Positions 7,294 through 16,254 of a stretch of DNA of 64,000 nt are shown piece after piece (position 1 is the first letter of the stretch; each line of letters starts with the position of its first letter). Below the pieces are notes generated by a model that saw only the letters and a list, made by a program, of their open reading frames with translations, had not been told where the DNA came from and ran no database searches. Both the position numbers and the translations under genes were made by a program. The DNA comes from Arenibaculum pallidiluteum (GTDB lineage: Bacteria > Pseudomonadota > Alphaproteobacteria > Azospirillales > Azospirillaceae): assembly GCF_017355985.1 (NCBI RefSeq), contig NZ_JAFIQU010000001.1, forward strand, positions 620,001 through 684,000, given 5' to 3'.

Positions 7294-9456
7294 ATGGTCC
7301 AGCAGGACAAGGCGGCGTCGGCCGCGGCGAAGGCTCGCCGGCACTGGGGCCTGCGCGGGAAGCTGTTCATTGCGATCGGCGCCGTCCTTTCGGGCACGCT
7401 GATCGCCGCCGCCGTGGCGCTCTGGAGCTATGGGAAGTTCTCCCGCACGGTCGACGAGATCGCGGGCCAGGCCATGCCGGCCATGACCGAGGCGCTGCGC
7501 ACGGCCATGCAGGCGGAGCGGCTGGTCGCTCTCGCGCCGGCGCTCGCAGCCGCCGAGAATGCCGAGGACCGCCAGCGCCAGTCCGAGCGCCTCGCCGTCG
7601 AGCGCACGGAGTTCGAGCGCCGCCTGGCCGAGCTCGGACGCCTGAGCGCGGGTGCCGATCTCGATGCGATCCGAAAGACGTCTCAGGAGCTCCTTGCCAA
7701 TCTCGGCGAACTCGACGCCGCCACTGGCCGCCGCATCGCCATCGTCGCCGAGCGCAACGCCCGCCAGCCTGAGATCTTCGCCCAGTCCGCGAGGGTGCTG
7801 GCGCTGCTCGCCCCATGGAAGTCTCTCTCGAACGCGGGCCGCACGCAGGCGGTCGAGGTCATCGAGAACCCCGCCAGCACCGTCGATGCCATGCGCGAGA
7901 GCGGCCAGGCGCTGCGCAAGCTGTTCGAATCCGAGGAGTCGGTCCGGACCATCGAGCAGAACAGCCTCGAACTCCGCAACGGGCTGATCGAGGTCGCCGC
8001 CACCCTGGATGCCGAGAGGGTCGAGCTCCTCAAGGCGCAGTCGCTGCTCCGCTACATGCGCGTCCAGCAGGCTGTCACACAGATGCCGGAGGGCTCCCGG
8101 GAGGCCCTGAAGGCGCCGCTCGCCCTTCTGGAGAAGGAAGCCGGCGACGAGGGCTTCGCCGCCCTACGGACCGAGGAGCTGCAGATCATTGCCCGGCTCA
8201 CGACGCTGACGACGCAGAACCACGGCCTGTCGGCGGAGCTTGCCACGCTGACGGGCAAGCTGGTCGCGGCCCGCGACGCCGAGGTGCGGGCGGCCACGAC
8301 CTCGACGTCCGAGATCCTGTCCAGCAGCACGACGCTCCAGATCGCCGTCAGCCTGGTCAGCATTCTCGGCTCGATCCTGATCATCTGGCTCTATGTCGGG
8401 CGCAAGCTCGTCGGTGGGCTGCTGGCGCTGCGCTCCACCATGGCCAGCATCGCCCAGGGCAAGACGGATCTGACCGTGCCCGGCCTCGACGGAACCGATG
8501 AGATCGCCGACATGGCCCGCGCGGTCGAGGTCTTCCGGCAGAACGAGATCGAGCGCGAGCGCATCCGTGCCGAGCAGCGCGCGGCCGCCGAGCGGGCGCG
8601 CGCCGAGCGCGTCCAGCTCATGAACGGGCTGGCCGGGCGCTTCGAGGGATCCGTCGGCGGCATCGTCGAGGCCTTCGCGACCGAGACGACGCGGATGCAG
8701 GAGACGGCCCGCAGCATGGCAGAGGTCGCCGAGCGTGCCGGCAGCCAGGCCCAGGCCGTGGCGGTCGCGGCCGAGCGCAGCTCGGCCGACATGGAGACCG
8801 TCGCCGCAGCCGCCGAGGAGCTTGCCGCCTCGATCACCGAGATCGGGCAGCAGGTGGCCCATTCCGGCAGCGTCGCCGGCCGGGCCGTCGACCAGGCGCG
8901 GCGCACCGACGAGCGCGTGGCCGGCCTGAGCCAGGCCGCAAGGCGCATCGGCGAGGTGGTGAGCCTGATCAACGAGATCGCCTCGCAGACCAACCTGCTT
9001 GCCCTGAACGCCACCATCGAGGCGGCCCGCGCCGGCGAGGCCGGCAAGGGCTTCGCCGTCGTCGCCTCCGAGGTCAAGGCGCTGGCCACCCAGACGGCCA
9101 AGGCCACCGAGGATATCTCGACCCAGGTCACCGCCGTCCAGACCGCGACCGGGGAGACCATCAGCGACATCCGCTCCATCGCCGCGGTGATCGAGGAGAT
9201 GAGCTCCATCGGAGCGTCCATCGCCGCAGCGGTGGAAGAGCAGGACGCCGCCACCGCCGAGATCGCGCGGACCGTCCAGCAGGCGGCGCAGGGTACGCAC
9301 GAGGTGTCGCGCAACATCGGCGGGCTGACGGCTTCCAGCCAGGAAGCCGGCGCCGCGGCCGACCGCGTGCTCCAGGTCGCAAATGCCCTGACCACCCAGT
9401 CGACCCTGCTGCGCGACGAGTCGACGCGCTTCGTCGAGGGCGTCAGGGCAGCCTGA
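7294..9456 (+). CDS. methyl-accepting chemotaxis protein
   Basis: Membrane chemoreceptor of about 720 residues. A short basic N-terminus precedes a first membrane helix ([20 protein letters not shown]); then comes a long, mostly helical periplasmic ligand region of roughly 300 residues, a second membrane helix ([20 protein letters not shown]), a HAMP domain and the cytoplasmic coiled-coil hairpin. The hairpin tip for CheA/CheW contact is the conserved stretch around [19 protein letters not shown] and [15 protein letters not shown]. The ATG chosen follows GGGGAAAGGA with good spacing; an earlier in-frame ATG 24 codons upstream lacks one. No che genes are nearby, so it would feed a chemotaxis system encoded elsewhere. 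The ligand is unknown. Confidence 0.93.
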   Translation: MVQQDKAASAAAKARRHWGLRGKLFIAIGAVLSGTLIAAAVALWSYGKFSRTVDEIAGQAMPAMTEALRTAMQAERLVALAPALAAAENAEDRQRQSERLAVERTEFERRLAELGRLSAGADLDAIRKTSQELLANLGELDAATGRRIAIVAERNARQPEIFAQSARVLALLAPWKSLSNAGRTQAVEVIENPASTVDAMRESGQALRKLFESEESVRTIEQNSLELRNGLIEVAATLDAERVELLKAQSLLRYMRVQQAVTQMPEGSREALKAPLALLEKEAGDEGFAALRTEELQIIARLTTLTTQNHGLSAELATLTGKLVAARDAEVRAATTSTSEILSSSTTLQIAVSLVSILGSILIIWLYVGRKLVGGLLALRSTMASIAQGKTDLTVPGLDGTDEIADMARAVEVFRQNEIERERIRAEQRAAAERARAERVQLMNGLAGRFEGSVGGIVEAFATETTRMQETARSMAEVAERAGSQAQAVAVAAERSSADMETVAAAAEELAASITEIGQQVAHSGSVAGRAVDQARRTDERVAGLSQAARRIGEVVSLINEIASQTNLLALNATIEAARAGEAGKGFAVVASEVKALATQTAKATEDISTQVTAVQTATGETISDIRSIAAVIEEMSSIGASIAAAVEEQDAATAEIARTVQQAAQGTHEVSRNIGGLTASSQEAGAAADRVLQVANALTTQSTLLRDESTRFVEGVRAA

Positions 9457-9483
9457 TCCCGGGACGGACGGTCCGGCACCGGC

Positions 9484-9516
9484 GGCCCGCGCGGGGGTGG
9501 CCCCTCCGCGCGGGCC
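9484..9516. terminator. G+C-rich hairpin between convergent genes
   Basis: An 11-bp perfect stem (GGCCCGCGCGG with its complement) around an 11-nt loop sits 27 bp after the chemoreceptor stop and before the convergent epoxide hydrolase stop. It is followed by a short pyrimidine-rich run (GTCTCGCTTCT). It probably terminates both transcripts. Confidence 0.6.
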
Positions 9517-9540
9517 GTCTCGCTTCTGGGGCTCCGGAAT

Positions 9541-10761
9541 TCAGCGCAGGCTGCGGAAGGACACGCGCAGCTCGTCGACGAGGAGGCCGGGCTGCTCCAT
9601 GGCGGCGAAGTGGCCGCCGCGGTCGAGCACGCCCCAGTGCAGCAGGTTCGTCCAGGCCGCCTCGGCCCAGGCGCGGGGTGGTTGCAGGACTTCGCGAGGG
9701 AAGAGCGATCCCGCCATCGGCAGGTCGATGTTTCCGAAGCTGCGCATGGTCGGCCCCCCGCGCATGTTCTCCCAGTAGGTGCGGGCCGAGGATCCCGCCG
9801 TGTTGGTCAGCCAGTAGAGCGTGATTCCGTCCAGAATATCGTCCAGCGGGACGGCATCGGTGGGATTGCCGCGGTTGTCCGTGAAGGTATGGAACTTCTC
9901 GTAGATCCACATGGCCTGCCCGACCGGCGAGTCCGCCAGGGCATAGGCGAGCGTCTGCGGGCGGGTCGACTGCTGGCGGAAATATCCCGAGTGTTCGCCC
10001 GAGAAGGCATTCCAGGCGTCGATGGCGCGCTGCTCCTCGGGCGTGGGCCGTTCCGGCAGCTTCTCGGGGAAGACAAGCGGGAAGTTCACATGCGCCGCCT
10101 GCAACCCGGCGGGCCGGAGCTGCGCCATAACCGTGGCGATCGCAGCGCCCCAGTCGCCGCCCTGCGCGACCCAGCGACGGTATCCCAGCCGCTGCATGAG
10201 CACGCCGAAGGCATTGGCCGTCCGCACCAGGTCCCAGCCTGGCTCCCGAGGCTGGTCCGAGAAGCCGAAGCCAGGCAGCGACGGGACAACGACGTCGAAC
10301 GCGTCCTCGGGGCGGCCGCCATGGGCGACGGGATCGGTCAGCGGCCCGATGATCTTCATGAATTCGAGCACCGATCCCGGCCAGCCATGCATCAGGAGCA
10401 TGGGCAGGGCATTCTCGTGGTGTGAGCGCACGTGCAGGAAGTGGATGCCCAGCCCGTCGATCTGCGTGCGGAACTGGGGATGGGCATTCAGCGCCGCCTC
10501 GCAGCGGCGCCAGTCGTAGCGGTCACGCCAGTAAGCCACGACCTCCTGCGCCCTCGCGAGCGGAACGCCCTGGCTCCAGTCCTCGACCGGCTCCCTGTCG
10601 GGCCAACGCGTCGCCGAGAGCCGCCGCCTGAGATCGTCGAGTGCCGCCTGCGGGATCGCGACCTTGACCGGCCTGATGGCCTCGGCTCCATCCGTCGGCG
10701 TCGTACCGTTGACGGTTCGGAGGCTGGTCTCGCTGTCGAAGCTGTCCGGGGTCGCTTGCAT
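9541..10761 (-). CDS. epoxide hydrolase, alpha/beta-hydrolase fold
   Basis: A 406-residue epoxide hydrolase with the N-terminal EHN domain (VAIPQAALDDLRRRLSATRW and the following WxxGVP and WRRCEAALN region) and a C-terminal alpha/beta-hydrolase domain. The oxyanion-hole motif HGWPG and the nucleophile elbow QGGDWGA, with aspartate as the nucleophile, are clear. Such enzymes add water to epoxides to give diols, in xenobiotic or terpene breakdown. There is no signal peptide. The ATG at the 3' end of the reverse strand opens the first conserved block after about 30 residues. It is a single gene, divergent from the amino acid binding protein next to it. Confidence 0.9.
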   Translation of the reverse strand: MQATPDSFDSETSLRTVNGTTPTDGAEAIRPVKVAIPQAALDDLRRRLSATRWPDREPVEDWSQGVPLARAQEVVAYWRDRYDWRRCEAALNAHPQFRTQIDGLGIHFLHVRSHHENALPMLLMHGWPGSVLEFMKIIGPLTDPVAHGGRPEDAFDVVVPSLPGFGFSDQPREPGWDLVRTANAFGVLMQRLGYRRWVAQGGDWGAAIATVMAQLRPAGLQAAHVNFPLVFPEKLPERPTPEEQRAIDAWNAFSGEHSGYFRQQSTRPQTLAYALADSPVGQAMWIYEKFHTFTDNRGNPTDAVPLDDILDGITLYWLTNTAGSSARTYWENMRGGPTMRSFGNIDLPMAGSLFPREVLQPPRAWAEAAWTNLLHWGVLDRGGHFAAMEQPGLLVDELRVSFRSLR

Positions 10762-11032
10762 GTCTTCACTCCTGAAGCAGGATCCGGGCCTGCGACGCTC
10801 CCAGCCGCGGATTGCATGACCATTTCACCCGGGCGCGACACGATTTCAGATGTAGCCGCATCGGTTCCCGTCGAAATCGTCGTGCAACGCAGCCGCTGAA
10901 TTCTCGGCACGCCGACCCGCTGGCAGTCGATGGCACCGCGGCGTTCCGACAGACACCTCGCCCTGTCGTCGCGCCGCATTCCGCGCCGCCGCGGGTCGGC
11001 ACCCATCCGATAACCGAAAGCGGGAATGCGCC

Positions 11033-12154
11033 ATGAAGAAGACCCTCATGCTCGGCATCGTGCTGAACGCCCTGGTCTCGGGTGTCGCTGCGGCCGAGAT
11101 CCGGATCGGCGTCGCCGCTCCGATGACCGGCTCGTCGGCGGCCTTTGGCGAACAGTTCCGGGCCGGCGCCGAGCAGGCGATCGACGACATCAACGCCAAG
11201 GGCGGGGTCAACGGCGAGCGTTTGAGGCTGCTGATCGGCGATGACGCCTGCGATCCGAAGCAGGCGGTGTCGGTAGCGAACCGGCTGGCCTCCGAAGGCG
11301 CCGTCTTCGTGGCAGGGCATTTCTGCTCGGGGTCCTCGATCCCCGCGAGCAGGGTCTATGACGAAGAGCGCGTCATCCAGATCTCGCCCGGCTCCACGAA
11401 CCCGGTCTTCACGGACCAGCGGCCGGGCAAGGGCATCTTCCGTGTCTGCGGCCGCGACGACCAGCAGGGCCAGGTCGGCGCGAACTACATCATCAAGCAG
11501 TTCCCCAACGCCAAGGTGGCAGTGATCCACGACAAGAGCGCCTGGGGCAAGGGCGTCACCGACACGGTCCTGAAGACGCTGCAGGCCGGCGGGAAGAAGC
11601 CGGCGCTGGTCGACTCCTTCTCGGCCGGCGAGCGGGACTACACCGCGCTCGTCACGAAGCTGAAGCAGGCAGGCATCGACGTCCTCTACGCCGGCGGCTA
11701 CTACACCGAGGTCGGCCTGATCACGCGTCAGATGCGCGAGCAGGGGCTGAAGGCGGTCGTGATCGGCGGCGACGCCCTGTTCACCGACGAGTACTGGGCG
11801 ATCACCGGCAAGTCCGGCGATGGAACGCTGATGACCTTCGCCCCCGACCCGCGGCGGAACAAGGCCGCGGCGCCGGTCGTTGCGGCGATGCAGGCGAAGG
11901 GGCGCAGCGCCGAAGGCTATGCCCTCTACACTTATGCGGCTATCCAGGCCTGGGCCGAAGCCGTCAGGAGCGCGGGCTCGACCGACTACGAAAAGGTCGT
12001 GGACGCCCTGAACAACGGCAAGTTCGAGACCGTGATCGGCACCGTCGACTTCGACAAGAAGGGCGACGTCACCCTGCCGGGCTTCGTCGTATACGAGTGG
12101 CGCGACGGCAAGTATGACTACGCCCAGGCCGCCCAGGCCCGCTCGTCCAACTGA
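11033..12154 (+). CDS. branched-chain amino acid ABC transporter substrate-binding protein (LivJ/LivK type)
   Basis: Periplasmic binding protein of 373 residues with a Sec signal peptide (MKKTLMLGIVLNALVSGVAAA). The mature part begins EIRIGVAAPMTGSSAAFGEQ, the typical type I periplasmic-binding start, and keeps the ligand-binding segments GDDACDPKQAVSVANRL and SPGSTNPVFTD. It would deliver branched-chain or other amino acids to a Liv-type importer. No permease or ATPase gene adjoins it, so it is an orphan that must dock to a transporter encoded elsewhere. A G+C-rich hairpin follows the gene. Confidence 0.92.
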   Translation: MKKTLMLGIVLNALVSGVAAAEIRIGVAAPMTGSSAAFGEQFRAGAEQAIDDINAKGGVNGERLRLLIGDDACDPKQAVSVANRLASEGAVFVAGHFCSGSSIPASRVYDEERVIQISPGSTNPVFTDQRPGKGIFRVCGRDDQQGQVGANYIIKQFPNAKVAVIHDKSAWGKGVTDTVLKTLQAGGKKPALVDSFSAGERDYTALVTKLKQAGIDVLYAGGYYTEVGLITRQMREQGLKAVVIGGDALFTDEYWAITGKSGDGTLMTFAPDPRRNKAAAPVVAAMQAKGRSAEGYALYTYAAIQAWAEAVRSAGSTDYEKVVDALNNGKFETVIGTVDFDKKGDVTLPGFVVYEWRDGKYDYAQAAQARSSN

Positions 12155-12161
12155 GACCGGT

Positions 12162-12186
12162 GGGGGGGCCGCGGCGCGGCCCCTCC
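12162..12186. terminator. terminator-like hairpin
   Basis: A G-rich then C-rich stem (GGGGCCGC with GCGGCCCC, extendable by three further pairs, one of them G-U) around a 3-nt loop, 7 bp after the binding-protein stop and ahead of the convergent sulfotransferase-like gene. The T-tract is weak (TTGT). Probably bidirectional. Confidence 0.55.
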
Positions 12187-12206
12187 TTGTGCCCGGGGCG
12201 CGGCGC

Positions 12207-12941
12207 TCAGACCAGGCGCCAGCGGCGCAGGCGCTCGTAGTAGGGCCGCGCCGCCTCGGCCACGCGGGCGAGCCCGGCCGGGAGGGCTGGCGGCTCCGGA
12301 GGCGGCGGGCCGAAGCCGGTGGATGCCTCGACCGAGGCATACCAGTGGGGCGCCCAGACCCCATCGGTCGGCCGCCGGCCCGCAGGCCAGCGCAGCATGG
12401 CTTCCGTGAAAGGAACGTCCAGCGCCGCGCACAGCCGCCGCAGCACGGTCCCGGGATCGACGAGGACGTCGCGCGCATCCACAACCGGCGGAGCCTCACC
12501 AAGCCGGTCGGCAGCCCGGTCGAACAGCTCGGCCTGACGCTCGACACCGATATCGGCGAGATCCACGCTGCCGCGGCGCTGGACGTACGAGGCCACAACC
12601 TCGACTGGATCGCGGATCAGGAAGGCGTTCCGCACGCGGTCCGTCCAGTCCAGCCCGACGCCCGGCAGCATGTGGTGCGTCATATGCTTCTGGTAATGGA
12701 TCCGCCTCCCGCCGGGCACCGGATCCTCGACCAGCGAGGCGGCGACCTCCCGCCAGTCGCCCGATTGGCTCGCCAGCACAGCGTCGCGGCCGGGATGGTC
12801 CAGCCCCGTTTCCGCCAGATAGAAGGCGTAGAAAGGCTCGTCCACGACGGCCGTGTCCGGGCGGTTCTCCCAGGCCCGCATCATCGCCGTCGAGATGTTT
12901 CGGGGCCCGGACCACATGGCGATCCGGATGCTGTCCGGCAT
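12207..12941 (-). CDS. sulfotransferase-like P-loop protein
   Basis: A 244-residue protein of the sulfotransferase superfamily. The N-terminal segment MWSGPRNISTAMMRAW takes the place of the PAPS 5'-phosphosulfate loop, followed by a DEPFYAFYL strand and, further on, FLIRDPVEVVASY, the 3'-phosphate-binding region of sulfotransferases. The usual RSGTT-type loop is changed to SGPRNIST, so real PAPS use is unproven. The ATG overlaps the stop of the upstream class IV aminotransferase as ATGA, so the two are translated together. A role in modifying an amino acid derived product is inferred only from that coupling. Confidence 0.8.
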   Translation of the reverse strand: MPDSIRIAMWSGPRNISTAMMRAWENRPDTAVVDEPFYAFYLAETGLDHPGRDAVLASQSGDWREVAASLVEDPVPGGRRIHYQKHMTHHMLPGVGLDWTDRVRNAFLIRDPVEVVASYVQRRGSVDLADIGVERQAELFDRAADRLGEAPPVVDARDVLVDPGTVLRRLCAALDVPFTEAMLRWPAGRRPTDGVWAPHWYASVEASTGFGPPPPEPPALPAGLARVAEAARPYYERLRRWRLV

Positions 12942-13855
12942 CACGCGCCCTCCCCGGTCATGTAGGCCTCGTAGCGCGCAGCCAAGTCCCGGGTCAGCGG
13001 TCCCGGCCGGCCGGTCCCGATGACGCGGCCGTCGATGCGCGTCACCGGCGTGATGCCGCCGAGCGTGCCGGTGACGAAGGCCTCGTCCGCGGAATAGGTC
13101 TCCGCAAGGGTGAAATCGGTCTCGCGCGCCGTGCCGCCGCCCTGGCGCATCAGCGCCAGGACCTTGCCGCGGGTGATTCCCTTGAAGTTGCAGCGGCCAG
13201 TCGATGTCCAGAGCTCGCCGCGGCGCACGATGAAGAAGTTGGTCGAGTTGCAGCTCGCCACGAAGCCCTGCGGGTCGAGCATCAGGGCCTCGTCGGCGCC
13301 GGCATCGATCGCCTGGATCAAGGCCTGGATCAGGTTCAGACGGCTGTGGGAGTTCAGGCGCAGGTCGAAGACGTCCGGGGTCGAGCACCGGAAGGTCGAG
13401 GTGAACAGCGCCAAGCCCTTCTCCTTGGCCTCGGGGCGGGGACGCTTGTATTCGGCGACCACCACGATGGTGGCGCCGCCGAGCACGAAGCGGGGATCCT
13501 GGTTCGGCGTCTTCTTGCGTCCCCGGGTCACCATCAGGCGCACATGAGCGCCGTCCTCCATCCCGTTGCGCGCCAGGGTCTCGCGGACCACCGCCGTCAG
13601 GGCTGCGCGGTCCATTCCGATGTCGAGGCGGATCGCCGAGGCGCCCTCGTAGAGGCGGTCCAGATGATCGTCCAGCGCCAGGAGCTTGCCGCGGACCAGC
13701 CGCAGCCCCTCCCAGACGCCATCGCCGAGGACGAAGCCGCTGTCGAAGACCGAGACCCGGGCCTCGTCACGCGGCACGAACGCTCCGTCCACATAGACCA
13801 GCACGGATTCGTTCCGCGGGTCGTCCACATAGCCCTGCGCGCTCTCCTTGGACAT
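12941..13855 (-). CDS. aminotransferase class IV (D-amino acid/branched-chain aminotransferase-like)
   Basis: PLP-dependent fold-type IV aminotransferase of 304 residues. It has the family's N-terminal VYVDGAFVPRDEARVSVFDSGF, the VWEGLRLV segment, the NLIQALIQA region close to the PLP lysine strand, the SCNSTNFFIV motif and the closing GGITPVTRIDGR. Members act on branched-chain or D-amino acids, or are aminodeoxychorismate lyases; the sequence alone does not settle which. The ATG chosen is preceded by GGGAG about ten bases upstream; an alternative ATG 12 codons earlier has no ribosome site. It is first in a two-gene operon with the sulfotransferase-like gene. Confidence 0.85.
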   Translation of the reverse strand: MSKESAQGYVDDPRNESVLVYVDGAFVPRDEARVSVFDSGFVLGDGVWEGLRLVRGKLLALDDHLDRLYEGASAIRLDIGMDRAALTAVVRETLARNGMEDGAHVRLMVTRGRKKTPNQDPRFVLGGATIVVVAEYKRPRPEAKEKGLALFTSTFRCSTPDVFDLRLNSHSRLNLIQALIQAIDAGADEALMLDPQGFVASCNSTNFFIVRRGELWTSTGRCNFKGITRGKVLALMRQGGGTARETDFTLAETYSADEAFVTGTLGGITPVTRIDGRVIGTGRPGPLTRDLAARYEAYMTGEGA

Positions 13856-13973
13856 TCCGTGCCCGCTCCCGATGCCGTAGACGGCGGGCATGCTCGCCCG
13901 TCCGGCGCCGGCGGTCAAAGGGCTTCGCGCGGGACTGGCTCCCCTGCGCCACGGCCCCGGATATGCTCCGCCC

Positions 13974-14168
13974 TTAGCGGAACACCCGCCGTGCCAAAGC
14001 CAGCGCGAGCTGCCCCGCGCCAAAGACGCAGAGCACCATGACCAGCGAGCGCAGCGGCTGGACACCCAACCAATCGAGCCAGGACAGCAGCCTGGGATTG
14101 CCGGCCAGGAACCGCCAGACCAGCCAGGCAGCGATCCATCCCAGCAAGAAAGGGGCCCAACGCTTCAT
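13974..14168 (-). CDS. small two-helix membrane protein
   Basis: A 64-residue protein with a strong AGGAGGA ribosome site just before its ATG. Two hydrophobic stretches, FLLGWIAAWLVWRFLA near the N-terminus and LRSLVMVLCVFGAGQLALAL near the C-terminus, would cross the membrane, and the ends carry basic residues (MKRW at the start, RRVFR at the end). The function is unknown; I see no family signature. It lies in the gap between the aminotransferase operon on the same strand and the divergent small gene. Confidence 0.68.
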   Translation of the reverse strand: MKRWAPFLLGWIAAWLVWRFLAGNPRLLSWLDWLGVQPLRSLVMVLCVFGAGQLALALARRVFR

Positions 14169-14309
14169 GATTCCTCCTGATCCGCAGAGCCGCCCGGGGC
14201 GCCGCGCAGGGCGACGCTAGCCGCCGCGGGTTAAATCCGGCTTCACGCCGAAGCGTGCCGAACCACGGCCGCGCGCGTTGAGCCAATATCGAGCCCAAGG
14301 AGGAGCCCC

Positions 14310-14501
14310 ATGGCCGGAACGCGGGACAAGCCCACCTTCGCGAACGACCCCGACGGCAACCAGATCCCCGACATCGCGACCTCGCCCGGCATCATCCCGC
14401 AGGCCCCGCTGCCGGAAAAGGCGCCCTCGCGCCCTCAGGCGGAGCGCCCGGCACCGGAATCGGGCGACCACCCAGAACAGCCGGGCCGCCCCCGCGCCTG
14501 A
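14310..14501 (+). CDS. small proline-rich hypothetical protein
   Basis: A 63-residue, hydrophilic, proline- and acid-rich protein with no membrane segment, preceded by a near-perfect AAGGAGG ribosome site. Its composition suggests an unstructured protein. The stop overlaps the ATG of the phosphodiester-glycosidase-like gene (ATGA), so the two are co-translated; it may be a leader or accessory to that exported protein. There is no recognisable domain. Confidence 0.65.
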   Translation: MAGTRDKPTFANDPDGNQIPDIATSPGIIPQAPLPEKAPSRPQAERPAPESGDHPEQPGRPRA

Positions 14502-15244
14502 TGCGGATGCCCAGGGCCGCGGGATTCACGCGTCTGGCCCTGGCCGCTCTGCTGGGCGTGCCCTGCCCCGCCGGGGCGGAGGTGGTCAGCCGGGCGCCCG
14601 GGATCGAGGTCGTCCGCGAAACGATCCCGCGGGCGGACGGCGGGACGGCGGAGCTGCTGCTCGCGCGGATCTCGCCGGGCCGGATACTGGCGCGCGTCTC
14701 CGGCCCTGGGGAGGTCGGGGAGGATGTCGGCACTGCCTGGAGCGTCACGATCAACGGCAGCTACTTCGACGCGCAGCGGCGACCCGTCTACCTGTTGCGC
14801 GCCGGGGAGCGCGAGATCGCTCCCCTGCGCAGAGGCGGCAATGCCGTCTTCTGGTGCGCGGGCGGCCGCTGCGCGATCCAACGCTCAACTGTCTTCGACC
14901 CGCGGGCGCAGCGTGACCTGGCGGTGCAATCCTCGCCCCGTCTGCTGGCAGGCGGCCGGCCGACCGTGGGCGTAAGAGGCGCCGAGGTGGTGGACGCGCG
15001 CGCCGGTCTCGGGATAACGACGCACGGAGATGTCCTGGTCTTCGCGACGCCGCCGCAGGCATGGGCCGGCCTGTCCTTCGAGGGGCTCCGCGATCATCTG
15101 GCCAAGCGCCACGCGGCGAGCGACATTCTGATGCTGGACGGCGGCAGCTCGGCCCGACTGAGCATCCGCGTTGGTTCCGAAACCTTCCGGAACGGCCTTC
15201 TGGCGCGCAACGTCCCCTACAGCCTCGTCTTCTCGGCCCGCTGA
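14501..15244 (+). CDS. phosphodiester glycosidase (NAGPA-like) domain protein, exported
   Basis: A 247-residue protein with a Sec-type signal peptide (basic start, then LALAALLGVPCPAGA) and a NAGPA-like domain, named after the mammalian enzyme that uncovers mannose-6-phosphate; bacterial members are cell-envelope proteins of mostly unknown role, earlier called DUF2233. The key segments VTINGSYFDAQRRP and the C-terminal LMLDGGSSARLS are well conserved. It would act in the periplasm on a sugar phosphodiester, perhaps in envelope polymer metabolism. The start codon overlaps the stop of the small upstream gene. The assignment to the family is strong, the function inferred. Confidence 0.8.
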   Translation: MRMPRAAGFTRLALAALLGVPCPAGAEVVSRAPGIEVVRETIPRADGGTAELLLARISPGRILARVSGPGEVGEDVGTAWSVTINGSYFDAQRRPVYLLRAGEREIAPLRRGGNAVFWCAGGRCAIQRSTVFDPRAQRDLAVQSSPRLLAGGRPTVGVRGAEVVDARAGLGITTHGDVLVFATPPQAWAGLSFEGLRDHLAKRHAASDILMLDGGSSARLSIRVGSETFRNGLLARNVPYSLVFSAR

Positions 15245-15320
15245 GCACCCCTTCGCAGGGGCTTGGCGCGCGGCGCGCCGGCGACTAGCCTGCCCTCCCC
15301 TTTGAAGCGCGCGGTGCACC

Positions 15321-15536
15321 ATGAGCGACCCCATCGAGCAGCGGCTCGTGGATCTCGAGATCCGGGCCGCGCACCAGGAACGGACCATCGAGGAGCTCTC
15401 CTCGGTGCTGGCGCGCCAGGACCGCGCCATCGACGCCCTGACCGCCAGGCTGCGCCGGCTGACGGAGCGGCTGCTCGCCCTCGAAGGCGGATGGGAGCGC
15501 TCGCCCCAGGACGACAGGCCGCCGCCGCACTACTGA
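15321..15536 (+). CDS. slyX: SlyX family protein
   Basis: A 71-residue protein made almost entirely of a heptad-patterned coiled coil (residues about 5-55), ending in the PPHY tail typical of SlyX proteins. SlyX is widespread in proteobacteria and of unknown biochemical function. The usual opening (I-E-x-R-L-x-x-L-E followed by Q-x-x-I-E-x-L) is visible. It is followed closely by the ribosome recycling factor paralogue, with 46 bp between them. Confidence 0.85.
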   Translation: MSDPIEQRLVDLEIRAAHQERTIEELSSVLARQDRAIDALTARLRRLTERLLALEGGWERSPQDDRPPPHY

Positions 15537-15582
15537 CCGAGGCCAAATCCAGCCGACGCCAGCGACCGGACGCGGAGCCGCC

Positions 15583-16128
15583 ATGTACATTGATCTCAGG
15601 AAGACAGAGCAGGAGATGCAGGCCGTCGTCGACAGGCTCGACTCCCGCCTCGGCGGCCTGCGCACGGGGCGCGCCTCCACGGCGCTGCTGGAGCCCGTGC
15701 GCGTCGATGCCTATGGCGACGCGACGCCGTTGACGGCGCTCGCCAGCCTGTCGGTGCTGGACGCGCGGACGCTCGGAGTCTCGGTCTGGGAGCGCAGCAA
15801 CGTCAAGGCCGTCGAGAAGGCTATCCGCGAATCGGGCCTAGGCCTCAGCCCCGTGGTCGACGGCACGTTGCTGCGCCTGATGCTGCCGCCGCTCGACGCC
15901 GCGCGGCGGACCGAGATGGCACGGCTCGCGGCACGCTACGCCGAGGAGGCGCGGGTCGCGGTGCGTGGAGTTCGGCGCGACACCAATGATGCCATCAAGC
16001 GGGCGAAGGACATGAAGACCCCGGTGGCCGGAAGCCTCCAGAAGAAGGTCCAGGAGCTGACCGATCGTTTCGTCGAGACCATCGACGGCATGGCTGCGCG
16101 CAAGCAGGCGGCGATCCTGGAGGCCTGA
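15583..16128 (+). CDS. frr: ribosome recycling factor, divergent and outside its usual locus
   Basis: A 181-residue homologue of ribosome recycling factor, which with EF-G splits post-termination ribosomes. Domain I helices and the RTGRASTALLEPVRVDAYG stretch are well kept, as are VEKAIRESGLGLSP and the arginines of ARVAVRGVRRD. Several normally conserved positions differ: the segment after the arginines lacks the usual acidic KAEKDG-type linker (it reads RAKDMKTPVAGS), and the domain II sequence is more variable. It is not next to rpsB, tsf or pyrH, where frr normally lies. This suggests a second, specialised copy rather than the housekeeping gene; that is inference. Confidence 0.85.
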   Translation: MYIDLRKTEQEMQAVVDRLDSRLGGLRTGRASTALLEPVRVDAYGDATPLTALASLSVLDARTLGVSVWERSNVKAVEKAIRESGLGLSPVVDGTLLRLMLPPLDAARRTEMARLAARYAEEARVAVRGVRRDTNDAIKRAKDMKTPVAGSLQKKVQELTDRFVETIDGMAARKQAAILEA

Positions 16129-16150
16129 GCCGGCGCGGAGGCTCAGGCTT
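16121..16150 (+). terminator. hairpin overlapping the frr-like stop codon
   Basis: A 9-bp perfect stem (GCCTGAGCC with GGCTCAGGC), extendable to 11 pairs with one G-U, closes over an 8-nt loop. The frr-like TGA lies in the left arm. Two T follow. It probably ends the slyX-frr transcript. Confidence 0.5.
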
Positions 16151-16254
16151 CGGACCGCCCCGACGGCTGGGCCGAGCCCGTTGACATCGCGGATTGCAGC
16201 CTACCTAGATTGACGTCCCGCCTCGGAGCGGCGAACGACAGGAAGGGGCTTGCC

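Noticed and set aside
16181-16210. TTGACA promoter ahead of the TRAP binding protein
   Set aside because: The -35 is perfect, but the candidate -10 hexamers at acceptable spacing match poorly.
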